A program made the translations under genes and the position numbers. The notes beneath the pieces were generated by a model. That model was not told where the DNA came from, did no database searches, and saw nothing but the letters and a program-made list of their open reading frames with translations. A stretch of DNA of 24,184 bases from a virus. Position 1 is the stretch's first letter; each line of letters opens with the position of its first letter. Shown here piece after piece: positions 1 to 8,906 of the stretch. The DNA lies in the IMG/VR virus record IMGVR_UViG_3300020445_000073, positions 1 through 24,184 of that record; one strand, written 5' to 3'.

Positions 1-1133
1 AAGGAAATTCTACTGTTTTGAAGTTGAGTATTGTCAATACCAGCAGTAGCGAAAGTAACGTGACCTGCTGCAGATACGTCAAAATCCTCTTGGGAGAAGG
101 ACGCAAGACCTTTCTGCGGTGTTGCACTCGCACCAAGATGTCTCCACGACCCTGCATCGCTAGTATCTGAATGAGTAGGTGCACCGCCTCCAGCTGCAAT
201 ACCTGCAATGGCTTGATAAAGTTTCGATGCATTAGTGATTTGATCACCACGGGAATAGGTCGTTCCTGCATTGTATGCTGCTGCTGTTGTACCTTCTGTA
301 GCAGTTGCAATCGGAATTGTCGCTGCTGCAGTTATTCTACCATAATCGTCAATAGTATATTGTCCTGCGTTAACAGTTTCTGATCCAGCAACAGAAGTCG
401 TACTTGCTGTGTTATAAGCAGCAGCAGTAACAGCAGTTGTTATAAGATCGATTGTTGGGTTACCAGTGGTACCAGCACCATCTGAAATAGCAATTCTAGT
501 TGCAGTACCTGTAATAGTTCTGGTTGCCATTGAACCACCACTAGTCCTAGATATCAATCCAGTAGTAGTAAGTCCAGCAACCGCAACTAGGTCTAAATCA
601 TATGGTTGTGCAGATTGACCTTCTGTAGTTCCATTAAGGTTATAGTCTGCAAGTGTTGATGGAATAGATCCATTAGTAATTCTTCCTTTAGCATCTACAG
701 TAACCTTTGTATAGTTACCTGTAGAACTAGAAGTACCATCATAATGAGGTAATGTTGAAACTAATTGTAACGATGTATTCAGAGTTAAGTTTGCAGATCC
801 ATCAAATACACCAGATCCTTGAATATCATCAGCTAACGAAATTTGACGTGTGGAAGCAAGTCTTGCAGAAGTTGAAGCATTACCAATTAGTGTTGCTGTA
901 ATAGTACCAGCAGCGAAGTTACCGTCTGCGTCTCTCTGTACTAAAGTGTTTGCAGTATTAGATATAGATTCGACTGGACGCTCGTACCTTAAAGAGTTCC
1001 ACGCTGAAACGCCATCTCCAATTTTAAATCTTCCAGTGTCTAGTTCTATCCCTAATTCACCTTGGGCTAGTGTAGGGTTAGCGTTTGCCCATTCTTGGGC
1101 ACCACCACGCCTTAATTGAATTCTATTTGCCAT
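1..1133 (-). CDS. Tail fibre-like protein with Mtd_N-type N-terminus (3' end cut by window edge)
   Basis: A reading frame opens at ATG 1133-1131 and stays open for 377 codons to the left edge, so the C-terminus is missing. Residues 1-50 (MANRIQLRRGG, LAQGELGIELDTGRFKIGDG, AWNSL) match the small N-terminal domain of major tropism determinant-like phage fibres (Mtd_N), which usually anchors the fibre to the tail. Residues 60-275 are Gly/Thr/Ser-rich beta sequence with two related motifs, YTKVTVDAKGRIT (141-153) and YTIDDYGRITAA (259-270). Residues 286-334 form a small chitin-binding-like module that recurs in the 1440-residue protein upstream. Residues 341-377 (GLASFSQEDFDV, then AGIDNTQLQNS) resemble a spacer I recall from marine phage fibres. 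The gene has its own late promoter and lies beyond a terminator, so it is probably expressed separately from the baseplate unit. The likely role is host recognition; the receptor is unknown. No strong Shine-Dalgarno is visible. Confidence 0.88.
   Translation of the reverse strand, partial: MANRIQLRRGGAQEWANANPTLAQGELGIELDTGRFKIGDGVSAWNSLRYERPVESISNTANTLVQRDADGNFAAGTITATLIGNASTSARLASTRQISLADDIQGSGVFDGSANLTLNTSLQLVSTLPHYDGTSSSTGNYTKVTVDAKGRITNGSIPSTLADYNLNGTTEGQSAQPYDLDLVAVAGLTTTGLISRTSGGSMATRTITGTATRIAISDGAGTTGNPTIDLITTAVTAAAYNTASTTSVAGSETVNAGQYTIDDYGRITAAATIPIATATEGTTAAAYNAGTTYSRGDQITNASKLYQAIAGIAAGGGAPTHSDTSDAGSWRHLGASATPQKGLASFSQEDFDVSAAGHVTFATAGIDNTQLQNSRIS
132..278 (-). other. Chitin-binding-like (CBM5/12-type) module inside the tail fibre
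   Basis: Residues 286-334 of the fibre protein read YNAGTTYSRGDQITNASKLY, then QAIAG, APTHSDTS and W330. This is the pattern of small carbohydrate-binding modules of the CBM5/12 type: a Tyr plus GD turn, a Tyr followed by A, a Pro-Thr-His loop and a late Trp. It aligns with residues 711-756 of the 1440-residue protein. Sugar binding is inferred from the pattern only. Confidence 0.5.
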
Positions 1134-1168
1134 TTTATTGGATCAACTTTGAGAACATGCTTCCAAGT

Positions 1169-1176
1169 TATTTATG
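1169..1176 (-). promoter_or_regulatory. T4-like late promoter core CATAAATA for the tail fibre gene
   Basis: Read on the minus strand the bases are CATAAATA, matching the T4 late consensus TATAAATA and the NATAAATA form reported for T4-like cyanophages. The motif lies 35 bases before the fibre ATG and directly after the terminator hairpin. T4 late promoters use only this -10-like element, read by a gp55-type sigma with the sliding clamp gp45. The same 8-mer occurs in two other gene junctions of this window. Confidence 0.75.
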
Positions 1177-1181
1177 CCATT

Positions 1182-1207
1182 AAAAAGGGGGAACGTTGTC
1201 CCCCTTT
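1182..1207 (-). terminator. Rho-independent terminator after the baseplate/coiled-coil unit
   Basis: On the minus strand a 9-bp stem (AAAGGGGGA paired with TCCCCCTTT) encloses a 6-base loop and runs into five T residues. It begins three bases past the TAA stop of the 90-residue protein. The GC-rich stem stands out in AT-rich DNA. It is the only clear intrinsic terminator in the window and separates the gp8-to-90-aa unit from the fibre gene. Confidence 0.88.
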
Positions 1208-1209
1208 GT

Positions 1210-1482
1210 TTATTCTTCAGTAGTTGGTGGAAATGGTGACCCATCACCTACATCATCACCAGGAATATCGACATTATCAACAATATCTGTGCCTGGAGGA
1301 TTCTCATTATAATACTCTAATGCTTCAATAGCACCCTGTAGTTTCAATGCAATTACTTCATTGTTCTTTATTTTCTTTGCTAATTCTTGGTTTTCATCCA
1401 GTACTTTTTGGAAACGCTCTCGAAACTGTGCTAACATAGTTTCTTGAGATACCTTTTCTACTGGTGTAGGGGTCTCTGTCAT
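1210..1482 (-). CDS. Small coiled-coil protein with acidic Pro-rich tail, 90 aa
   Basis: I do not recognise a named family. Residues 15-57 are a charged helix likely to form a coiled coil (RERFQKVLDENQELAKKIKN, then ALKLQGAIEALEYY). Residues 60-90 form an acidic Pro/Gly/Asp tail ending PFPPTTEE. Its ATG overlaps the TGA of the upstream 75-residue gene as ATGA (1482-1479), so the two are probably translationally coupled and made in similar amounts. It is the last gene of its unit, with a terminator immediately after its stop. Small helical proteins with a LKLQGAIEAL-like stretch are frequent beside tail genes of marine myoviruses (from memory). A minor virion component or assembly factor for the large neighbouring proteins are both possible. 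Confidence 0.8.
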   Translation of the reverse strand: MTETPTPVEKVSQETMLAQFRERFQKVLDENQELAKKIKNNEVIALKLQGAIEALEYYNENPPGTDIVDNVDIPGDDVGDGSPFPPTTEE

Positions 1483-1706
1483 GATTTGTTTTCAGCTAAC
1501 GTTAGTAAAAGTGCTTTAATCTCACTCATCTCTGATTTTAACCCAGAAACTGTAGTTTGTAAAGCCTCTAATTGTTTTTCTTTATCAAGTTCCGCACGAT
1601 ACCCCTTCATGAATTTTTCATATTTTGAAGCATCGCCACATAGAATAGTTCCAGAGGAAGCAGCTCTGAACCATCCTTCTTTTCCTTTTACAGGTATGTT
1701 ATCCAT
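1479..1706 (-). CDS. Small conserved-type phage protein with C-terminal coiled coil, 75 aa
   Basis: The first ~27 residues (MDNIPVKGKEGWFRAASSG, then TILCGD) look like a short beta segment. Residues 28-75 are a continuous amphipathic helix (KYEKFMKGYRAELDKEKQLE, then LQTTVSGLKSEMSEIKALLL) suited to a coiled coil. The start codon shares one base with the stop of the 2398-residue gene (TAATG, 1708-1704), and its stop overlaps the next start (ATGA), so three genes are coupled. From memory, T4-like cyanophages carry short proteins that begin in a similar way (PxKGxxGxxR followed by a Tyr-rich helix), but no function has been attached that I know of. No signal peptide or membrane segment is seen. 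It is probably a minor virion or assembly protein. Confidence 0.82.
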   Translation of the reverse strand: MDNIPVKGKEGWFRAASSGTILCGDASKYEKFMKGYRAELDKEKQLEALQTTVSGLKSEMSEIKALLLTLAENKS

Positions 1707-4700
1707 TATACAGCAAGAGCGATTGCCCTCAAATCTCTAATAGTTGGTACTAAAGCTTGGTTTTGTGATACAAATACAATCTTTATTTGGTATTGAGTAA
1801 AGTCCAATCCTTCAACTTCATATTCATAATCTTTATATTGTAATATTTCACTAGTTCCAGGTATAGTTGCTCCTGTAGTTGGGAAATACTCAAATCCATA
1901 TGTGTCTATAGAATCAGTAGATCCATTCGGAACCACTCTATATAGAGGCTTGATATATGTGTTAGGTGGACGGTATCCCGCAAAGATCAATTTGATTGAA
2001 GTTGAAGGATTAACAAGTTCAGCAGTCTTTGTAATATAGACCGCATCATGAGCATCTCCTGATGGTAATTTAGCAACGTTTACATCAGCAGGTGAATTAA
2101 TTCTCTGCGAAATCGTTGTGATAGACATTCTATCTGTGTCAACAACTGGTGAAACAGTAGTAGAAGCACTTGTTAAAGTTAAGTCCATTCTAAATGATTT
2201 TGCACCAGCAAGTTCGGCAGACTCATTAATAGGTGAACATATTAACTGTGGATTCCAGAAGTAATTATTCTGACTTAATACAACATCAATAAACTCTCCA
2301 GTGTTAGCAAAGGAGTTTTGTGAAAGTGTTACACCATCATTAATAGAAGTACCTGTGATTGTTGAAACTCTTGCAGTAACATTTGTTTTTGGTAACAACA
2401 GTTTTTCGATTTGAGGTGCAAGAATTTCATATTGAATATTTTGAGTAGCAACAATATTATTACCACCAGACTTAATACCCAATCTTGCAATAGAAGATGT
2501 TGCCAAATCATACGAATCTAAAGTAGGACCTTGGATATTTGTATGTGTTTTATTGACTTCTGTTAAAGGTATACCGTCAAGGTTATAGCATGCAACTTGA
2601 GATTCATCAACATGACTTACTGCAGTTGTGCCATCAACACCTCTTTCATGAGCAGTAATTGTTTTACCATCATTACTAATCGCTGAATACGATATGGTTT
2701 CAGTACCAATTTGCATATAACCAACATTAGTTGCACCAATTGTACCACCATTAATAACTTTATGGAATGCACTTGCATCATTAACAGCAATACTAGTATC
2801 ACTATTAGAGATAGCAGATGTTAGATACGTATTAGATACTTCAGATTGAACTCCAGTAATCTTGACATTATTATCAAGGTCATGCATACCATGATTAGAA
2901 TGATAAACACGAAGTTTTCTCTGACTTGTAGTGTATGTTGGAGCACTACCAGGATAAGCATCTTGTACAACAGAAGATGATACATTATCACCCGAATAAG
3001 TTATACTAGAAACTGTTGCAGTTACAGATGATTGACCACCTGTAATTGTTTCTGTAGATGCTGTAAAGACAGTAGAAACATATTTCAGAGTCAATGTATT
3101 TGTACCAGCAACCCAAGTAACAACTTCAGCAGTTGGAGTTACAGATGAGTTACCAGTAATTGTTTCACCAACTGTAAAGTCACCAGATGCACCTGTTACT
3201 ACCATAGTAGCAAGAGTCTTGGAAGAAACTAATCTGTTAGTAATAACACCACCAGTATTAGATCCAGCACCCCATGTTCCAGAGATGTCATTAATTATTA
3301 ATTGTACACCTGAAACATTATCAGTTACTTTAACAATAGTACCTTCTGCCAATGTAGTCTTCTGATAGACTCTAGCACCAACTGTATAAGGTATTGCTGC
3401 TAATTGGGCATTCATAACCAATTGCAATTCTGGTTGGAATGTTTGAACAGCATCATTACGGAGAAGAAGTTCTCCATTGTTACCTCTAGCAAGAGGAGAA
3501 TTATTTAAAGTAATCGAACTGTTTACAGTATTATCGAATTTTGCTCTATTGATAACAAACTTCAAATCTTCATACTGGTCAGCAGTCCACGTAGTTGCGT
3601 TCTGTGATTTAAATAGAACACCAGCATAAGGCTGTTCAGATATGGTTCTATTACCAGTAATATCAAGTTCACCCATTCTAGAGATCCAAACCTGATAAGA
3701 GTTGGAGTCAGAGAATAGAACGAAACAATGTTCGATAGATTGTGGAATATAAACTGGTGCTCTAAATGTAAATTTAGTAGCAACAGAACCTGTTTCAGAG
3801 ATTGAAATTTGTTCAGCAGTTAAAGTATTATCAGAGAATGGAAGAATTGTAGTTGTAGGATATCCATTTTCCATTGTCCTGATCTGCAATGAAATAGGAA
3901 TATTGGTATCCTTGGCAGCGAAATAGATATCAACTGAAGTAAGGAATGTACCACCTTCTTCATCAATCAAGAATGATTGTGCAAGTGGATCCCACCAACC
4001 AGTTTGACGTGTTTCTGTTCTGGTAGAACGTATAGTTCTTTCATCAGTTACAGTATCAGTAACTACTTCAGCATTTCTAACTGAAAGGACATTCTCTTGT
4101 ACTGTATTTAAAGTACCCTCTGCTTTATATTCTGCTTGTGCAGAAGATGCTACAACTCCAGGAATTCTAGAATCTTGTGCATCAGTTGTAAGACGTAGGA
4201 CTCTAGTACCAGTAGCCCAACGTGGGTTAGTATCAACATTAGGAGGTGGAATGAATAATGCTCCTCTATACTGTCCTAATCTATCACTGATTAATCTACG
4301 ATCTTTAACGACTGCTTTAGCACCAGAAGCACCAGTCAATACTTCACCAACTTGTATATTACCATAGTAATCACCAACTGCTTGTTTAGCAAGTGATTCG
4401 GTATCTACATTCAAGAATGCTGTTGTAGATGCATATGATGTAGCAAGTTCTGTATCATCATAAGGATTATACTTAAAGTAATCATTAGGTGCAGCAACTT
4501 TTAATTTACATCCACTTGTTTCACCAGTTACTGTTTCACCAACAACAAATGGTGTTGAGTTTGTTCTTGCATCAGTTGTTGGATTCTTAATAATTTCAAT
4601 AATTTTAGGTGTCAAATAAGCATCTACTGCTTGACCATCAAAGAATGCATAGAAAGATGTTCTTGGTTTTAAACGAACAATATTGCAATCTACATTTCTA

Positions 4701-7700
4701 GATCTAATCCAAGGAATTGAAGTAGCAGAAAGTAAACTATCACCTAAAGATCTTCTATCAATTCTAGGTATAACTCTAGTTCTAATACCACTTCTTGTTT
4801 GACCTTCACTTGTTGTTACGGTTCTAGATCCCATAACACGACGACCTCTACCAGCAACATAGTTAGCAAAGGTATGCTCTCTCCAAGTAGTCCATCCACC
4901 ACCTTCATCTTCACCAGTCCAAGTAGTTCTCCAAGAGTTCCACTGTGTAGGGGCAAATCCATTTTGGTCAACATTTAATTCACGTTGAGTTGATTGGAAA
5001 TCACCTTCAATATTCTGAACATTAGTAGGTAATCTATTAGTATCAATCCAATCATCAGATGCTGGAGTTAAATCTATACGTCCAATATAAGTGAATACGT
5101 TAAATGGGTTTACATTTTCAACTCTAGAAGCATATGGTTGTGTAATTAATGCCTCTTCAACATATGGAAGAGTGATAACAGGACCAGTTTGCTGATAGTT
5201 AGTTGATAATGAAGTATTAAGCTGAAGAGATACGTTAGTTGTATAGTGTAAAGGACGACATTCTCCTATCGTATAATCTAACGAAGCAGCATAATCCTCC
5301 ATAGATGTATCTGATTTTGAATGATCTGTAAAATCATCAACTAGGAAACCATTTTTCAAACGATTTCTACCAGAAGCATCTGTAATTTGAACATTAAATG
5401 TATCACTCTCTAACATATTGAGTGAAGTATAATATTCAACTTGGTCAACACGTTTTTCGATCTTACCAATATCTCTCATGGTATATCGCTTATTGACCGA
5501 TCTCTTAATAATTACATCTTCAGAAGGATCAAATCCATAAGGAGTATGTGTTAATGTTGCTAACAACATTCCATCCTTCAAATTATCTGGAGCAATTGGT
5601 TCTTCTTCAGACTTACCTTTAAGAACTTGGAACTCACCATTAGGTAATAGGAATATCTTATCAATTCTAGAAAGATACCAATCAAAGTCAGCTCTAAATG
5701 TACTAGCAACTTTAGGAATATCAAATAAAGTCGCAGAAGGAGAACCTGTAGTTGGGAATACTCTTGATTTAAAATCAAATGTAGAACAGTTTACATATGC
5801 TGGAGAAGCAACTGTACCTGTTCCACTATAAAGATTCTTACATCCTGGACGGAAGTCAAGATAATCTGCAAGGAATCTGTTGTTATATACCGTAACATTT
5901 TCATAATCAGTATTCAAATATGATTGACCACCAAAGTAATCTCCAGTTGCAGAATGACTATAGTAATCTAAAACAATCTTAACTTTTCTAATTGGTCTAG
6001 CAACTCCTTTCACTCTCTTCAAAGAAGAAGTTCCATATAAGAAATTAGTTTGACCTGTCGTTAACTTATATCTGTCAGTTATAACTTTTGAACCAGCTAC
6101 AATAGATCCTATAGAGTCATTAACAATACCTGCAATTGCAGTACCACTACTATTAACACCATCTAATGTTTCACCAGCAACAAATGAACCTTGTAGATAT
6201 ACAATAGTTAATTTAAGTGTACTTGAGTTGAAATCTACAACTCTTGCTCTTGCTTTAGATGTCTTACCAGTTACAACAGTTCCTGTTGCAAAGAATGTAG
6301 GTTCAACTAATATTACAGATGGGATTATAGGATCATTATCATCTAATGATTCATAGATTGCATGGATTTTGTAACCATCCATCAAACCAAGAGAAAGTTC
6401 TTGATCTTCAATTCTTGTTCCATAAAGACCAGAGAAAACTAATCCGTAATTAAGTTTATCTAAATTCTGAATAGTTTTATTAACCTTCAACACAAACATT
6501 TGTTGTGAAGATTTTGTTTTTCTTGTAGTAACGTTCTTGGAAATTGTTGCAGTTACTTTAATAGATGTGATATTAGTTAAATTATCAATCTGAAGAGTAG
6601 TTCTATCTGCAGATGTAAATGTTGTATATCCTATTGCACCTGAAGTAGTAGTTTGAATAGGAATTTGATCACCAACAGGATAAGTACCATTGGTTCCTGC
6701 CATCACAATGAATGTATAATTAGCATCTGTAATTGATTCAAACTGCTCATTCTCTGGAAGAGTAATTGAAATAGAGTTAGATGCTACTGTTTGAGCATCA
6801 AAAGTTCTTCTAACAACACATGATTCATCAGAGATACTCTTGATGAATGGTTTTGGCATTCTACTTAATAGAGATGCATCACGAGAATCTTGTAAGACTG
6901 CTCTATAACGTATTAGAGTAGTGTAAGTTCCTGCTGCAGGATAGTTAGATCCTGGAGGAGCCACTAATACTATCTGTGAACTATAGTTAAAAATTGTACC
7001 ATTATTTGTTGTCTGTAAAGCAGTAGGATCTACAAAATCAACATCAACATATTTGGTATCGGAGAAATAAATTCTATCTCCTGGACGTAAGTCTGAAGCA
7101 AAGTTAGAATTTAAACCAGTAATTTTTTCTGCACTACCAGTGGCATCATATGTAAATGTTACACCTTGTAGTAGTTTAGCATCATCTAAAAGAAGATCAC
7201 AAGTAAATTCAACAGCATTAGTACTCTCATCTTTTGATAAAATTTGTCTAGTATCTGAATACTGATAAACATGTAAATTTGTAATAGTATCTAATGATTG
7301 ACCATCTAAAGTCAACATCTCACCAGATTGGAAAGTACCTTCTACTTGATAGATAGGAAGATTTTGAGCACCAGAAATAGCATCAATAACATAACCTCTT
7401 GCACCTGAAGTTCCACCAACAACTACAGTTCCTTGTGCAATAGTTTTAGCAGTATTTAATCGAAGTACAGTAATCATTTGTACATCAAAAAGATGTAAAC
7501 GATACTGGTCATCAGCATCACCAAACGTTGTATTTGGATCGCCAATATGCTCCATAGAAGATACACGAGCATATCCAATTAGATTACCTACACTATCACC
7601 AGGAGTTGCTGTGAATCTATCACGCAATTCTACTGTCTGATATGCATTAGAAATTGTAGAACCAGAAACATTTGGGAAACCAAATACATTAGCAACTCTT

Positions 7701-8902
7701 GAATAATTACCCATCTCAAATGGAATAATTACGTTTTGAGCAGCATCTGTATCTCTTGGTTTTGGTAGATCAGTATAAGTTGGAGTTAAAGTTTTAATTC
7801 TATAACCTCTAACATATGCAGTACCTGGACCAAATTCTATTGAATAATTATCTTTTGATGCAGCTATACCACCACTTGTAATTTGTCCTGTTGTGTAAAC
7901 ACCATTATTAAAACCATCAGAGAGGTTTTCTCTCATAGTAATTTGGAAATCATTAACAACATAATCACCAGATTCTTCGTAAGTACGAAGAGCCATTGAT
8001 CTTTCTAATTCATCATATGCACTACGATCAACTAGTTTTTCAACTTTATCTCCATTGATACGTAATAGTTCGATGAAGTCTTTATCAGCATCATCTGTAA
8101 GTAATTTCTTAACTAGGTTTGTAGTTATTCTGAACCTATGAGAACCAGGAGCAGCATAATTAGATGTTCCTGCAGCGTTATCATTGAGTGATAAGTCATC
8201 TTCTGGGGTAACAATTGACTCAAGGATTTCGAGTCCAATTCTGTATTGAGGAGTGGTTCCATATTGATCAAGGAGGATATACTGATAAGGCACGTCAACA
8301 AAGAATCCTCTGATGAAATAAACACCAGGTTGGATATATGCAACAGATCCAGTAACGATGGATCCTGTTGGAAGTAACTGTGCAAAGGGAGAACCAACTT
8401 CAATCAAAGTGGTTCCAAATGTAATTTCTGTGTCTGTAACTAACTGTTCGTTATTAGTAAATGTTGATTGAGTATTTGCAGTACCGCCTGTTGCTGTACC
8501 AGATTCAATATACTTAACGTAAAGAGTAATATATCCTTTAGTTGAATCTGTTTCTGAAATACTATAAAGCACTTTTGCCTTAACGCCAGAAGTCAAACCT
8601 GTAATAATTTTACCTGTAAGCTGACTACGATAACTTTCGACATCAGCACCCAAGAAACTCTCTTGGAGCATAATCGCATCAACGTTCAGGTCATAACCAA
8701 CCTGACCAGGAATAACCATAGCACCATCTTTGAATAGGTGCGTTCCCATGTTCTCCACCTGATTCTGCATGATGGATTGCATGCCAGTGAGTTCTCTTGC
8801 CTGTATTGGGAAACCAGGACGGAACAGCACTCGATAAAAGTTCTTCGCTTTATCGAAATCGTCGTAGTATGGGGTGACGTTTAAATTGGTATTTTGTGCC
8901 AT
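1706..8902 (-). CDS. Giant DUF4815-type virion structural protein, 2398 aa (baseplate/fibre region)
   Basis: The N-terminus (NLNVTPYYDDFDKAKNFYRV, then LFRPGFPIQARELTGMQSIM and KDGAMVIPGQ, residues 6-70) matches the start of large DUF4815-type virion proteins of T4-like cyanophages as I remember them. Later family-like landmarks are WIRSRNVD then LKPRTSFYAFFDG near residue 1400-1420, WWDPLAQSFLIDEEGG near 1635-1650, and a C-terminus ending YQIKIVFVSQNQ then PTIRDLRAIALAV. Several GExITG/SGAxAxV beta units and one SDTSIAVNDAS module (near residue 2025) are inserted between these. A Trp-rich then Arg-rich stretch lies near residues 1316-1380. It starts four bases after gp8, where T4 has gp9/gp10, so a baseplate-attached role is likely; I see no similarity to those proteins. 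No catalytic motif was recognised. The start is well supported: it is the family N-terminus and follows gp8 tightly. Confidence 0.9.
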   Translation of the reverse strand: MAQNTNLNVTPYYDDFDKAKNFYRVLFRPGFPIQARELTGMQSIMQNQVENMGTHLFKDGAMVIPGQVGYDLNVDAIMLQESFLGADVESYRSQLTGKIITGLTSGVKAKVLYSISETDSTKGYITLYVKYIESGTATGGTANTQSTFTNNEQLVTDTEITFGTTLIEVGSPFAQLLPTGSIVTGSVAYIQPGVYFIRGFFVDVPYQYILLDQYGTTPQYRIGLEILESIVTPEDDLSLNDNAAGTSNYAAPGSHRFRITTNLVKKLLTDDADKDFIELLRINGDKVEKLVDRSAYDELERSMALRTYEESGDYVVNDFQITMRENLSDGFNNGVYTTGQITSGGIAASKDNYSIEFGPGTAYVRGYRIKTLTPTYTDLPKPRDTDAAQNVIIPFEMGNYSRVANVFGFPNVSGSTISNAYQTVELRDRFTATPGDSVGNLIGYARVSSMEHIGDPNTTFGDADDQYRLHLFDVQMITVLRLNTAKTIAQGTVVVGGTSGARGYVIDAISGAQNLPIYQVEGTFQSGEMLTLDGQSLDTITNLHVYQYSDTRQILSKDESTNAVEFTCDLLLDDAKLLQGVTFTYDATGSAEKITGLNSNFASDLRPGDRIYFSDTKYVDVDFVDPTALQTTNNGTIFNYSSQIVLVAPPGSNYPAAGTYTTLIRYRAVLQDSRDASLLSRMPKPFIKSISDESCVVRRTFDAQTVASNSISITLPENEQFESITDANYTFIVMAGTNGTYPVGDQIPIQTTTSGAIGYTTFTSADRTTLQIDNLTNITSIKVTATISKNVTTRKTKSSQQMFVLKVNKTIQNLDKLNYGLVFSGLYGTRIEDQELSLGLMDGYKIHAIYESLDDNDPIIPSVILVEPTFFATGTVVTGKTSKARARVVDFNSSTLKLTIVYLQGSFVAGETLDGVNSSGTAIAGIVNDSIGSIVAGSKVITDRYKLTTGQTNFLYGTSSLKRVKGVARPIRKVKIVLDYYSHSATGDYFGGQSYLNTDYENVTVYNNRFLADYLDFRPGCKNLYSGTGTVASPAYVNCSTFDFKSRVFPTTGSPSATLFDIPKVASTFRADFDWYLSRIDKIFLLPNGEFQVLKGKSEEEPIAPDNLKDGMLLATLTHTPYGFDPSEDVIIKRSVNKRYTMRDIGKIEKRVDQVEYYTSLNMLESDTFNVQITDASGRNRLKNGFLVDDFTDHSKSDTSMEDYAASLDYTIGECRPLHYTTNVSLQLNTSLSTNYQQTGPVITLPYVEEALITQPYASRVENVNPFNVFTYIGRIDLTPASDDWIDTNRLPTNVQNIEGDFQSTQRELNVDQNGFAPTQWNSWRTTWTGEDEGGGWTTWREHTFANYVAGRGRRVMGSRTVTTSEGQTRSGIRTRVIPRIDRRSLGDSLLSATSIPWIRSRNVDCNIVRLKPRTSFYAFFDGQAVDAYLTPKIIEIIKNPTTDARTNSTPFVVGETVTGETSGCKLKVAAPNDYFKYNPYDDTELATSYASTTAFLNVDTESLAKQAVGDYYGNIQVGEVLTGASGAKAVVKDRRLISDRLGQYRGALFIPPPNVDTNPRWATGTRVLRLTTDAQDSRIPGVVASSAQAEYKAEGTLNTVQENVLSVRNAEVVTDTVTDERTIRSTRTETRQTGWWDPLAQSFLIDEEGGTFLTSVDIYFAAKDTNIPISLQIRTMENGYPTTTILPFSDNTLTAEQISISETGSVATKFTFRAPVYIPQSIEHCFVLFSDSNSYQVWISRMGELDITGNRTISEQPYAGVLFKSQNATTWTADQYEDLKFVINRAKFDNTVNSSITLNNSPLARGNNGELLLRNDAVQTFQPELQLVMNAQLAAIPYTVGARVYQKTTLAEGTIVKVTDNVSGVQLIINDISGTWGAGSNTGGVITNRLVSSKTLATMVVTGASGDFTVGETITGNSSVTPTAEVVTWVAGTNTLTLKYVSTVFTASTETITGGQSSVTATVSSITYSGDNVSSSVVQDAYPGSAPTYTTSQRKLRVYHSNHGMHDLDNNVKITGVQSEVSNTYLTSAISNSDTSIAVNDASAFHKVINGGTIGATNVGYMQIGTETISYSAISNDGKTITAHERGVDGTTAVSHVDESQVACYNLDGIPLTEVNKTHTNIQGPTLDSYDLATSSIARLGIKSGGNNIVATQNIQYEILAPQIEKLLLPKTNVTARVSTITGTSINDGVTLSQNSFANTGEFIDVVLSQNNYFWNPQLICSPINESAELAGAKSFRMDLTLTSASTTVSPVVDTDRMSITTISQRINSPADVNVAKLPSGDAHDAVYITKTAELVNPSTSIKLIFAGYRPPNTYIKPLYRVVPNGSTDSIDTYGFEYFPTTGATIPGTSEILQYKDYEYEVEGLDFTQYQIKIVFVSQNQALVPTIRDLRAIALAV
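2605..2835 (-). other. SDTSIAVNDA beta module in the DUF4815 protein
   Basis: Roughly residues 2024-2098 contain TSAISNSDTSIAVNDAS, GYMQIGTETISYS, then a HERGVDGTTAVSH turn. The order (short strand with a 'tSIxVxDa' turn, 'G.I.I.tEtItYt', then 'RGv') is repeated in the 1440-residue protein at 11633-11815. Phage tail proteins often carry this small unit; its function is unknown to me. Confidence 0.55.
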
Positions 8903-8906
8903 TCGT

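Noticed and set aside
1-1133. Diversity-generating retroelement target linked to the Mtd_N-type fibre
   Set aside because: Mtd_N domains are common in fibres without such elements. No reverse transcriptase, template repeat or variable-repeat pair is visible here, and the fibre C-terminus is outside the window.
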